64,000 nt of DNA from Dimorphilus gyrociliatus (taxonomy: Eukaryota; Annelida; Polychaeta; Dinophilidae): positions 255,501 through 319,500 of the forward strand of contig CAJFCJ010000001.1 of the NCBI GenBank assembly GCA_904063045.1, written 5' to 3'. The notes beneath the pieces are model-generated. The model did not search any database. It had not been told where the DNA came from and saw only the letters and a list, made by a program, of their open reading frames with translations. A program made the position numbers and the translations under genes. Below are positions 25,689 through 36,840 of this stretch, piece after piece. Each line of letters starts with the position of its first letter. Within the stretch, counting starts at the first letter, position 1.

Positions 25689-27349
25689 GTATATTTATAG
25701 ATGTATTGCGGTATATATACTGCAAATATAAATTTCATTTTGCAGAAAAAAAATAAAGTACATTTGAGTGAGGTCTCACTTTCAATATCATAATTTTGAC
25801 TCTTTTTGTTTTTACATCACTTGTAGCATATACGCAGTATATTACCTACATTTTTCTTTAAATTCTTTTTATATTTTTTCTTGATTTTATAAGTAATATG
25901 GGTTGTATATGCGGAAAAGAAGCGTCACGGAAACAATCGAATGCACTGCTGGATAGAACAAAGGTCAGAAGTGACACCTTAACTAATGCGGTTCTCTGCT
26001 CCTTTCCCTGTCTTTTTCGCATGTCGTATTACTTATTACAACTACTCATCATATTTATTAATATAAGTATAAAATTTTTCATATAAATTGAAAAAATAAA
26101 GGCTTTTTTATTCCTAAAAATTCTTTTTATTCCTTGCTTTCTTTTTTCATTAATTTTTAATTTTTTTCTTTTATCTTTTTTTTTTTTCATTTAGACGGGG
26201 TAGTACTCTTTTTCCATTTAGTATAAATGAGAACGCATAACGTGTGTTAATAAAGCAAACAAACTTGGGTGAAGCCACGGAAGACAATACTCACGCACGA
26301 CAATTATTTATTTTCAGGGCAAGACTATTCATGTTGTTGACTTTCTACGCCTGTGGTTCCATTACGACAAGGTAAGGAAGGGGGGGAGGGAGGGAGGGAG
26401 TCGATATCTTTCATTCTTTGCTTTGTTATTATTATTATTACTTGTAAATAGCAAAACGTAGAATATTTTTCGTTTAGCGAGCATCTTCGAATATGTAAAC
26501 ATTCTCCTATATTTGTAATAGGATCGAAGTGGATACATTGAAGGTGAAGAGCTTGAGCTCTTCGTTTCGGATCTTGTAAAGAAACAGGGCGTTAAAGAAG
26601 ACACTCCGGAAGCAGTACAAGCAGCTACTCGTCTCTTTCTCAAGATGTTCGATACGAATCGCGACAAGAAGATTGAATTAAGGGAGTTTGTCCAGTGAGT
26701 AAAATACTGTATATATAAAGAAATGGAGAGGGAATTCAAATATGGTTTAGATATAGAATGATAAATATAACCTATCTACTTGCTTAAAGGATTATTTTCA
26801 CGGACAACCAATGGACACCGTTTGACGTGAGAGATAAATTGAAGAAGAAAGATTTTGATGAGATATTTGCATACTACGACAAGGTAATAATTAGGAATAT
26901 ATGTTAATTATATAGTTTTTGTTACCAATAACTGAACCAATAACGATAATTAGTATATTTAAAATGTATAGACTTATATTCAAGATGCCTCTCTTCACTA
27001 CATTGTTATTTTCTCATTCTAGGATGGCAGTCAACAGCTGGAATGTAGGGAAATGCAAACATTCTTAAGGGACATCATGCTAAAAATAGGCCAAGTAAAT
27101 TTTACAATTATCCTTACACAGGGGATGGTCCTCTAAAATTATGTTTTGTCAACTTTTCTTAATTAATCACTTTGAAAAAGTCACACAAAAAAAAGTAATT
27201 TGCCCTCATTCTTTTCGCCCCATTGATAGGTTCCAACTGAAAGAGAACTAGAAGAACAGACAAGAGTCTTTTTCCAACTTTACGATACAGACAACGACGG
27301 TAAGCTTTCGAAGGATGAACTTCGATTTTTATTGTCGAATAAAAAATGA
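25030..27349 (+). CDS. Four-EF-hand calcium-binding protein, secretagogin/calbindin-like, alternative 5' ends
   Basis: Common exons are 26318-26371, 26522-26694, 26790-26883, 27023-27094 and 27230-27349, with consistent phases. Two 5' ends fit in phase 0. Form A is exon 25898-25963 (MGCICGKEASRKQSNALLDR), giving 192 residues, with N-terminal MGCxC suited to myristoylation plus palmitoylation. Form B is exons 25030-25044 plus 25405-25449 (MSAYQ, then EYPTSCHALNTLFDK), giving 190 residues without acylation sites. Four EF-hand loops are visible: DKDRSGYIEGEE, DTNRDKKIELRE, DKDGSQQLECRE and DTDNDGKLSKDE. The second half (KDFDEIFAYYDKDGS) closely resembles the last EF pair of secretagogin, but the protein has only four hands rather than six. 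A Ca2+ sensor or buffer role is inferred from the loops. The donor for form A is a weak GTCAGA. Confidence 0.85.
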
Positions 27350-29465
27350 AAAGCAGATGTTTCTCCGTCAAATCAATAAACCGAGTTTAATCGGGCGTAT
27401 TTCGTTTTATTTATTTCTTTCCTCAATATGCTGGAAAATAATGTTCTTTTTCACGTATTTTACTATGTGTGCAAACAGTGTTCCATTTTGTTATCGGGCC
27501 TTAGCCTCTTTAAAGATTCCTGTGCTTTTTTAATACCGAAAGCTGTACTGCCTCCCTATCTGCCTTACTAGTGCATATTGTAATTAAATAGGGAGGGGCG
27601 AACTATGGATAAGGAAAAGGGTAGAATGGGAATCAAAGTTATTTATTAAAAGATAATGCACTTAATACAGCAGACGTACGCGTTCTTTTTCTAAAATGAT
27701 GTTGTACTTGTTTAAGGGTGTATATTTATATATTACGTACGTATCAGATCAATAAATTGACGAAGTATATAATTAATCAGTGTTTCAAGTTCTAAACGTC
27801 CTTTTATCAATATAGCTAAATCTGACGCCCTTGGAAGGTTGAAGATGAAAAAAGGTGTAAAAAAATGGCATAGCTAAATTATATAAATTAGTATACATAT
27901 ATATATAAGTTACAAGAAAAACTTTAAGCTTTAGAAAGATGCAATTTTTGTCTATAACATCAAACGTTTAGAGAGCATCATTTAGCACTTTTTTATTTTC
28001 ACTTTTATCCTATAACAGCGAACGAAATGGCGAGCAGAAATAATTTCTATGAAAAATACCCTATTGATATCAACCCTATAGTGTTTAATTTCTATAGGAT
28101 ATATATTATATACTACAGTCAAATATAGAGTAGTATATAAGTACTAGAACGTAGGCCGACTGTGTAGCCATCTGTGTACAAGAATGTTTTAAAAATAAAA
28201 ATCAAATAAAATATACCAAAAGCCTTTTTCGGTTCAGAGAATCTCATTGTTTCTTTTGTTTTTAATGAGAAAAAAGAAGCCTCTATTTATAAATTGTTTT
28301 GCATTTGTAAATGCCAAATATACTTTTTATATTATGTATAGTAGATACAGTCACTTATTGTGTATAACATGTCAATTTGCAGTATAAAATATAATAAAAA
28401 TAAACTTATACACAACCCCATTAAGTTCAAAATGTTATGACTTTTTTTTTTTTCAATTTTAATAAAAGTTCATAGATTGAATCTAAGCAATGTAAAACAT
28501 TGGAAATAGAACTCTGTAGATTCTGTAGAATGAAAAACAATAGGTAAAAACAATTTTTTCCATCAATAATTTAAAACGGCAACTGTTTTAATTAAATACT
28601 TGCATCTATTCAAACAGTAAATTGTATAACCATTTATTATTTAATCAATACTATAGATAGTTAGTCTAACTTCAAGTAACATTATTGATAGCTTTTCTAT
28701 TCACTTTCAATCCTTACCCCCTCACTACCCGACAACTCTCTGCTACAATCTTCGATCAGCCATTGAATTAAATTAAAAAAAAGTTTATTTTTAAAGCAAT
28801 ATAGAGAAAGTGAATGAGCGAACTAGTGAAGTGGGAAAAGAAGAAAAAGAAAGTGGAAGAGAGTTACAGCAAATTAGAAAATTAAAAGATTTACATACAG
28901 ACATCTTTCGATGAAAAAAATAAAAATCACAATGTTATCCTGCAGGTAAGCTGAAGCTCTGAAAAGACCAAAATAAAAGTCGTTACTTCGGCCTACACTT
29001 ACCTTCTCATTTATTCAAAAATGGAAAGGTAAACCCTAATCAAAATAAACGAGTTTTTTGTTTCTTGACTAAATTAGTTATGTCGTTTGATAAAATGAAA
29101 ATTAATGATAAAAGAGCGGAAATATACAATGTATGTGTACAGCATACGTCTATTTAGCGTTATATATGCAAAAAAAAGGAAAAATACATATTTAATATAA
29201 GATAGATGTTCATAAATAGCCTTTATAGAGTATCTGTGTCTATTACATACTGTTTTACACTTTTTAACTAAATTCCCACATTATTTTTTTATTTTTTCTT
29301 ATTTATCGGTAACTTCGATAAAAAAAACTAATTTACACTAGAATATAGGAGGCACGTGTAATTGCATATAGCTGCAAGGGATTTACATAACCAAAAATAA
29401 TTAATAAATGCAGAATATTTCATACATTAAAATATTTCTCTCTTTCTTTCTTTTTTTTTTGTCAA
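27350..29465. other. Intergenic region
   Basis: This lies between two genes whose 3' ends face each other. It is AT-rich with polyA/polyT runs; no gene or conserved motif was seen. Confidence 0.5.
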
Positions 29466-29998
29466 CTATTTTCCGCATTTCATCATTGAACAGTAAGCAT
29501 GTTGAATTGTTCTTGGTGTAAATCCACTACAGGCCTCCACAACACAACTTTGAGTTACATCGTTCCAAGACCTTTTCCTTCCCTTCCAAAAGTAGTCACG
29601 GCAATTTCTTATTACACATGCGGAATACTCGTCAACATTCTTCTTTGAACAGAATGTTTGAATACAGACTTGACCGGCATCCCTTTGTCTTTTAACCATC
29701 TTGACATCAAAGCGACTAAATTCGTCATCTTCAATGACATCATATTTGTATGTAAAAGAAGAGGGATAAGAATAAAGAGAGGACAGAAGGCAGAATAGTC
29801 AAAAAAAAGGGAGAACATTAAAAGGAATCGAATGAAATAAAATCGAATATTTTAAGTAAAATATAAGTAACTTATTCAGATATATAAATGTAAAAGAAAG
29901 GATAAATTAAGTAACAGTATCTCACCAGCTAAAGTAAACCCTTTCCGAACAACTAAAAATAAGATGAGAAGACTAAAGAAAGTTATGATCCTCTTCAT
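29466..29998 (-). CDS. Small secreted cysteine-rich protein with four CX4C motifs
   Basis: Two exons, 29998-29926 and 29728-29466 (minus strand), give 111 residues. Exon 1 is a signal peptide (MKRIITFFSLLILFLVVRKG, then FTLA) ending at a GCTG/GTGAGA donor in phase 1. The acceptor TTGAAG/ATGACG follows a pyrimidine-rich tract and restores frame. The secreted part has exactly eight cysteines in four CX4C pairs: CIQTFC, CVIRNC, CVVEAC and CSMMKC. Within each half the pairs are 11-12 residues apart, and the halves are separated by a basic stretch (KGRKRSW). This looks like two tandem helical-hairpin modules. A dibasic VKR near the N-terminus could be processed. The family is not recognised; a host-defence, signalling or venom-like role cannot be told apart. 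Confidence 0.75.
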
Positions 29999-32900
29999 AG
30001 TTTCAAACCCTACTTCCAATACCGCTTCTCGTTGACAATTACCCAAGCAAAATCATATATATTTTTGTTTACGCAAAGACGGTTAGAAGCTCATTAACCA
30101 ATGGCCCGCCTATCATCATAAATTATTATATCCAATAAAAGAGAAACACAATGATTAATATTAATATAAAATTATAAAGCATATTATAAAATAATAAATG
30201 TACATTTAACTTATTTAATATTAATTTATTAAGAAATCTCTTAATATATAATAATAAATTAAAAAATTTGATTTGTCGGTTTCTATCCTTTTTAGTGTTC
30301 TTCCTTTTTCGCTCACCTATTCTTTGCCTCTATCATTTCTTATCTTTCTCAATTCTCCGAATTGTAAATAAAAATATGTCCTCTTTTTCAAGACAACATA
30401 CCATATCCGTTTAAGCAGGGGGAATTATTAATAATTCTTTTTCAATAGAAATTAATTACGATCGTTAAAGCGGTAACCACTAAGTTTTTCTATTTGTATT
30501 GGTGAAAAACCATCATCGTGGAAGTAAACGTGTGGTTTTTCTAATGAGTAAAATTTTAAATTATCTTTAAAAAATGCTTTATATAACAAAGTAAAAATAA
30601 AGTTTACTTCTATGATAAAAAAAGAAAATAAAAAATCATTTACACAAACTGTCATTAAAAAAAAAGGAATCCAATTTCGCAAAGTGAAAACTAGTAAATG
30701 TATCAAGCTTTTGGCAACGTCACATTTGGCCTATATATAATTATAGAAGTCTAAGAACGTTATTTAAATATATATATATATATATTTATCAATCACCGAA
30801 CAATTCATATTGCAGCAGTTTGTCTTCTTAATATAGAAATATGTCTTAAAGGCTATAAATGTTTCAATTAGATTACATCGTCTCAAAACTTCCGGAGAAT
30901 ATTTAAGTTCATATGCTCTTCCATTGTTTTTTTTTCTACTTTTTAGGCTTCTTTTAGTAGTTTCTTTTATAAAATTCACTAGATAAATTATCAATATCAA
31001 AAACACATGTTTTTACAACAGAACTTGGTTAATTAATATTATTAATTTTACTATTAACTTTACTATATTAATTAATTCATTACGCAATCACAAAAACGAT
31101 AATTGAATAGATGAAAGAGATTACTCTGCATATACTTTCCATTCCATTTCAAAATACAGTATCAGACAGTTACCTTTCTCCTCCCTGTAACGATATAATT
31201 TAAATCTCCAGTAAACTACAGTTGACATTTCATTCCACATTTAAGATACTAGAACAATAGACAATCTATTAAGTTGTAACATATGAAAATTTGTATTGTA
31301 AACTTTTGAATACGAATAAAAAGAAAATAGAAAATATTAATTTGTAAAGATTTGTAATGAAAATTTATCACCGTCCCTTGACATGTTGATATTTAATGAT
31401 TTCTTTAGATAATTAAAGGTATTTGCAACAAATACGATTTTTAAATGCAATCTATACATTCTATATATTAATTGAATACACAGTATTGTAAATTTATGGT
31501 AAAATGTATGTAAAACACATTGAATAATGTGAATTGTAAAAGTTATTTAATATTTCTTTTTTGTATTATATTCTACTTTATAAATAGATAATATACGGCG
31601 GGAGAAAAATTCGTTATATATTGATAAAAATAAGCGATTGGTCCCAAAGGCTCAATTCCTATGCCAACTATCGTTCTATAGCCAATCTGCTTGATTAGTA
31701 TCTTAATTAGACAAAAAATCGTAGATGGCGACAGTGTGTCGATAGTGTTGTCATCTAAAAGTGTATTTAGAAAACTAAACGTATAGAAGCGCCCTCTCGT
31801 ATCATTATCTCTCAAATAAACCTTAAGTGTACGTGATTTGAGTTGGCTATTTCCAAGCATAAATTAGCTATCTTTCCGGTTAAAAAAGTTTAGGCTTAAA
31901 AAATAAATGAAATCTTAAGAAAACATAGCCGGAAACGATTTTTAATTTAAGATCAAGTTTAAGTATAAGATTACCAAAAATAACATCAAACTTAAACCCA
32001 TATCGTGAGTTACTCTTTATAGCATCTCATTTAGAAAGAGCACTCATTAAGTAGTCGCATCTTTAATTATTGTTCTTATAATAATTAAGCTTTCATTTTA
32101 AAATTATCGCAAGCTTTTATATTTTCCTCTTATAATTTTTTCATATTAATTTATTGAAAATGAATCTCAACATTGTGGAATCAAATTTCGTAAACGAAAT
32201 ATTGTTTTTAAAAATTTATTGACAATCGAATAGATAATTTATGGGTTGACAATTATAATTTGCCATATTTGTATTAAATCATGAAGCCTTAGGGCAACGT
32301 AGTCTTTATATAAGTAGCACTCTAGTCTTAGGTGATCTAGTTAGTGGGTTTCTTATACGTATACATGGCATAAAAGATTGGCAAAAAGAACTTGAAGTAA
32401 GGATTAAAAGAAAGAAAGTGTCATATTGGTGTCAGTATTGATAATCGTTTCGTTCCCAGGTTACTATTGGAGAGGAAGGGGGGCATAGATTAAGCAAATT
32501 TAACTCCTCTTAGAAACCTTTGTTATGACCAACCGGTTGTTTTCCCTCTTAGAGATTCTGGAAAAAGCTGTTTCCCCCATCTCCAGTTTCGATTTTTTAC
32601 CGTTAAAAAACTTCTTCCGGTTTCCTTTTCTATTTTTTCTTTTTAAACTTCATGATTAATACTTTGAGATTATAGTCAAAGAAATATCTCTTTTATTTGG
32701 CTTATTAGCCTATTAGTTCACCATGTGACGAAGACTCGATAAGTAAATGATGTAGACTTAGATATAAAATCCCAAGTATCTTTTATGTTAATGAAATAAT
32801 ATTGCATGTTCAGAAGCTAAAGATAACTAACTATATTTCAATTACAAAGCTAAAATATCCTTTCTTTCGCATATGAAGTTCTAGTATGCTTATATTGGTA

Positions 32901-34667
32901 AACTAACTCTTTCATTATTAATATATATGTATTCGAAACGCTTATATCGACCACCGAATCACTTTCCACATTTTTCCATAGCTAATCGACAATAATTTTC
33001 GTGAATTTACTAAAGGAAAATATAAAAAATAAAGGGAAAAATAAGAAGAAATACTGAACGTATTTGTATTGACTTAACTATCCAATTTCTGCATAAACCC
33101 CCTACATCTCTTCATATATTTATCAATAATTAAATAGTAACACAATTTACTTAACTACACGACTTGACAAGAACCTTAAATACTTGTCCAAAATCAGAAT
33201 TGATTTTATCATATTTTTTTAAAGACACAGTCTACATCCTCCTCGTTAAAAATGTGTTTTTGCAGTTTTTTCCCTCAGACTTTACTACTGCGCATGCTCC
33301 TAGGTTTACTTAGTTTGCAGTAAAAATTTTGTAGTGATTACTCTTTGGTTGGAATTTATTGGAGGAAGGTCTGTCAACCGGTAAGTTAACAAGCTAATTT
33401 TCACCATGTAAACTTCATTTAATTTAATTTAATTCTATTTAATGTTTTATTTATGATTTGGAATTGTGTTTTTATTTGCTTTTTGTATTATTACCATAAT
33501 TATAACCGCCAAGATTAAGAAAAAAAGGAACTAATAGACGAAGAATACGCCTATTTATACTTAATATAAAAATTAACAAAACAATATTCATTTAATGTCG
33601 GATTTTATTACTTTAGAAGAAATTAAAGCTATCTTCTCTCTTTTATTTAAATTATTTAAGAGTTTACTAGACCGAGGAAGATAATAAAAAAAACTTAGGG
33701 AGTACGGAGTAATGAAATTTGTTGTCTTAAAGAATTTTAGAACGTGAGGGCAGAAAAGAGTCTAGAATAATAAAACTAGTGTAAAGTATACCTTATTCAA
33801 AGTTAAAAACTTCTAGACTGTTTGAAAGGGAATAGTCGTAGCTTAATCAGCTGAAGCTTTGAGTAATCTACATTATTTATGATTCTTCAATAATACATAT
33901 AAGAATTTATAAGCAAATCTTTCTTCACTTAGTGGTGATAGCAGTTGAGAGAAGTGTTATTTTTTTATTCGAAAAACATACTGATACATGTAACAGAATT
34001 ATTACTCTTTTATTATTTAATCCCTTTCCCTTATATCCTTTATATTGTAAGATTTAAAATATCACTTCAAAACACAATCCTAGGATTAATTTAAGATACG
34101 GTATTACTGTAAGTAAAACGGATATAAAGATTCGTAATAAGGAAAACTTAGGCTTATAAGTATTATAGTTCACACAATCTGCAATTCAATCTTTCTTCTA
34201 AATCTTCCCTGGCTTCAACTTGAAATATCCTTTCTTAAGCTATTAAGAGTAAAGTGAATTTCAGAAAGGAATGTGTAATTATAATCGATATTAACTCCAT
34301 TAGGACGGGTATAAAAATTCACACATCCTACACGAATTGCCGACAATGTAATAACGCATAATCGTGATGGAGCATATATCGATTGCCATAGTTTTAAGAT
34401 TTCTTTTAAGATGTCTCTCATGTAGGAAACTCCATTACATTTCTTTCAATTTTTCTAGATAGCTTCAAAAGTAATAGTTCTAAAATACAGATTAGTGAAT
34501 CTTGTTTTATTTCCCAGTTCCTTTTTTCAGTTCGATTATCTACTTTATATAAAATACTTTTTTTTTGGGATAGAAAGGTGGGAGAATAGGAATAGAAGAG
34601 AGAGCGAGAAAGAAGAGATAGAGTCGGAAAGTCTTAGAGTAAGAAAGAGTAAGATAAGAGAGCAAGA
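29999..34667. other. Intergenic region
   Basis: 4.7 kb of AT-rich DNA. CTCF-like elements sit at 31721-31730 and 31789-31797, only 60 bp apart and in opposite orientation. An NRF1-like TGCGCATGC is at 33289. Short frames show no domain. The upstream flank of the GPCR at 34668 is purine-rich (34570-34665). Confidence 0.5.
31721..31797. promoter_or_regulatory. Pair of CTCF-like elements
   Basis: GTAGATGGCGACAG (one orientation) and GCGCCCTCTCG (the other) lie about 60 bp apart. Both match the bilaterian CTCF core YAGRKGGCG. Binding is inferred. Confidence 0.35.
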
Positions 34668-35792
34668 ATGATAAATTGGGAGAAGGAAATAAATTCAACT
34701 GACTACTTTGCAAAAAACTTTTCTCTTGACGATTTGGAAAAGTTCCTCAGGCAACATCAAGAAACCAATTTTAAAAAACCCGAAGTTGCTTTGGCATTCA
34801 TATTATCTATTTTGGCTCTGTTATTAAATGCCTCTTCATTATTTGCTATGTACAAGGGTAAAGGGAGAAAAATGTCAGCCAATGCTCGTCTCCTTGTGAG
34901 TTTAGCCGTAGCCGATATGTGCGTTTCAGTTTCCGTTTTCTGGCAAATAGGAATGGGGGCCAGTGTTAAGCGAAATGATTGTCTCCATATTGCACACAGA
35001 TCGTTCAGAACAAGCTCTCATGTCGTGTCTCTCTTAAATCTCTGTTGTTTGGCAGCTGACCATTATTGTGCTATTGTTTGGCCTTTACACCATGCCGCTG
35101 TGGTATCCACCGAAAGGATAAAATTGGCAATATGCCAAATATGGCTAATAAGTCTTTTAGCCGGTTATTCTCTATTCCTTCCAACCTCCAAAGGCAATGA
35201 CCCACGTTGCGAAAACACTACATATTGCCTGCGTTTATCTTGTAAAGGTTACGACAGTGAATATTTCATTTTTGTCCTGACTCCAATTAGCCTCATAGTT
35301 ATGTCTGTCCTCTACGCTGTCATTTTTGTGAAAATACGAGATATGCCTGGGTTTACTCATGGAAGGCGAACAGTTCAAATGGAAAGAAACAGGAAGGGGT
35401 TGATTACAACCCTAATTATATTGGCTACGTTTTGCTTCTGTTTTCTTCCTTATTGCATTTTTGAGATATATACCATAATTGGTCTTAAATTGGATGGAAG
35501 TCGTCACTTGCATTACATACAATGGGCGATGCACCTGGACTATTACTTTTACGATTTGTTGTTGCTTAATTCTCTGGCAGATCCTATTATATATGCAATA
35601 CGCCTCAGAGAGGTCCGTGTTGGCTATAGGAAGATAATGAGACATTGTTTTACTCCTGTAGACAGACCCCCTGTTAACTCTGAAATAAATACAAGAAGTT
35701 TGAATACTTTCGTCCCGTTAAAAAAGAACATACAACCTAATTATCACCCAGTTACCGCTGAGATTCGAACAACTGGATCTGAAATGCTTTAA
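34668..35792 (+). CDS. Class A (rhodopsin-like) G-protein-coupled receptor, orphan
   Basis: Intronless, 374 residues. The N-terminus carries two N-glycosylation sequons (NST, NFS). Seven hydrophobic helices are visible: TM1 from about residue 40 with LLLNASSL, TM2 [17 protein letters not shown]3 ending ADHYCAIVWPL (DHY in place of DRY), and TM4 to TM5 with a Cys-rich loop CENTTYCLRLSC able to pair with the TM3 Cys. TM6 has FCFCFLPYCIF and TM7 has LLNSLADPIIYAIR (DPIIY in place of NPxxY). The last ~65 residues are a polar tail. The D in DPxxY and the AIVWPLHH loop recall amine/MECA-type receptors, but no ligand can be assigned. The start lies just after a purine-rich leader. Confidence 0.9.
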   Translation: MINWEKEINSTDYFAKNFSLDDLEKFLRQHQETNFKKPEVALAFILSILALLLNASSLFAMYKGKGRKMSANARLLVSLAVADMCVSVSVFWQIGMGASVKRNDCLHIAHRSFRTSSHVVSLLNLCCLAADHYCAIVWPLHHAAVVSTERIKLAICQIWLISLLAGYSLFLPTSKGNDPRCENTTYCLRLSCKGYDSEYFIFVLTPISLIVMSVLYAVIFVKIRDMPGFTHGRRTVQMERNRKGLITTLIILATFCFCFLPYCIFEIYTIIGLKLDGSRHLHYIQWAMHLDYYFYDLLLLNSLADPIIYAIRLREVRVGYRKIMRHCFTPVDRPPVNSEINTRSLNTFVPLKKNIQPNYHPVTAEIRTTGSEML

Positions 35793-36808
35793 TTAATTGC
35801 TGGAAGAAAAACAGAAAACCAAACATACCACAAAAGTAGTGTAAGATAAATCAATAATCTCTTCGTTGTGCATTTTTTCTCCCGATGTTGTCGCTGAATA
35901 CGTAAATGATAATGATAAGGATAGAAAGTTACAAAGGAAAAGAAATGAAGTGTTTTAAAGACATTCATTATGATCGTCTCCAAACAGGAAATAAGGAGAG
36001 GGTAGGAAAAAATTTCCATTTAAGAAAGTTTCCTTTGACAGTAATCTAATCCGTCAATAACCATTTAAAACAAAAGTCGGTTAATTGACGTTTTTTGGTA
36101 TAAAAATTCGTCAAAATGTCACAATATGCTTTATCATAAGTTGATAGATTTCTTTCTTTCTATTTTTCTTATTGATCCCTATTTTCTACGCCCGAGTAAT
36201 TAGTATATACTAAAAATTGCATTCATTTTTCCTTATTGTCATCTATTTAACCTAAATTCTGTAATGGACTTTTACAATAACAATAATTAGAACTATTTAA
36301 AAAGAAAAAAAATACACAATGGCTAAATACTGGAATATAAAAATGCCTACCTTGTAAATATAGCCTGTAGATGGCGAAAGAGTATATTAAAACGGATAAA
36401 ACAGAAATGAAAAGTTAAAAGTGCCACCTGTAGTCAAACTGCAAAAGAATTTCGTGTTTTCTCACTAATTGGCCGAATTAGAAAGTAAACCGATCCGGAA
36501 AGAAGAAGAAGAGGAAAAAAAAGAATATTTCTATTTGTTCATTAACTGTGATTTTTCTCAACAGAAAATGAAATCTACAATGTAATTTTGAAAATAAATT
36601 GCTGAGAATTTGCCATTATTTATGGCAAAGACAAAAATTAGATTTCTTCTTTGAATATCTCTATTATTAGATTAATCCAATTAATAAGCGTTAAATAATT
36701 ATATATTTAAATTGGCACTTAATTTAATAATATGAAATGTTTCTCTTTGTCCTTATTTCCTTCTTCAATGTTATTAACTTTATATAATAATTCTATGTGA
36801 ATATATAC

Positions 36809-36840
<32 letters not shown>

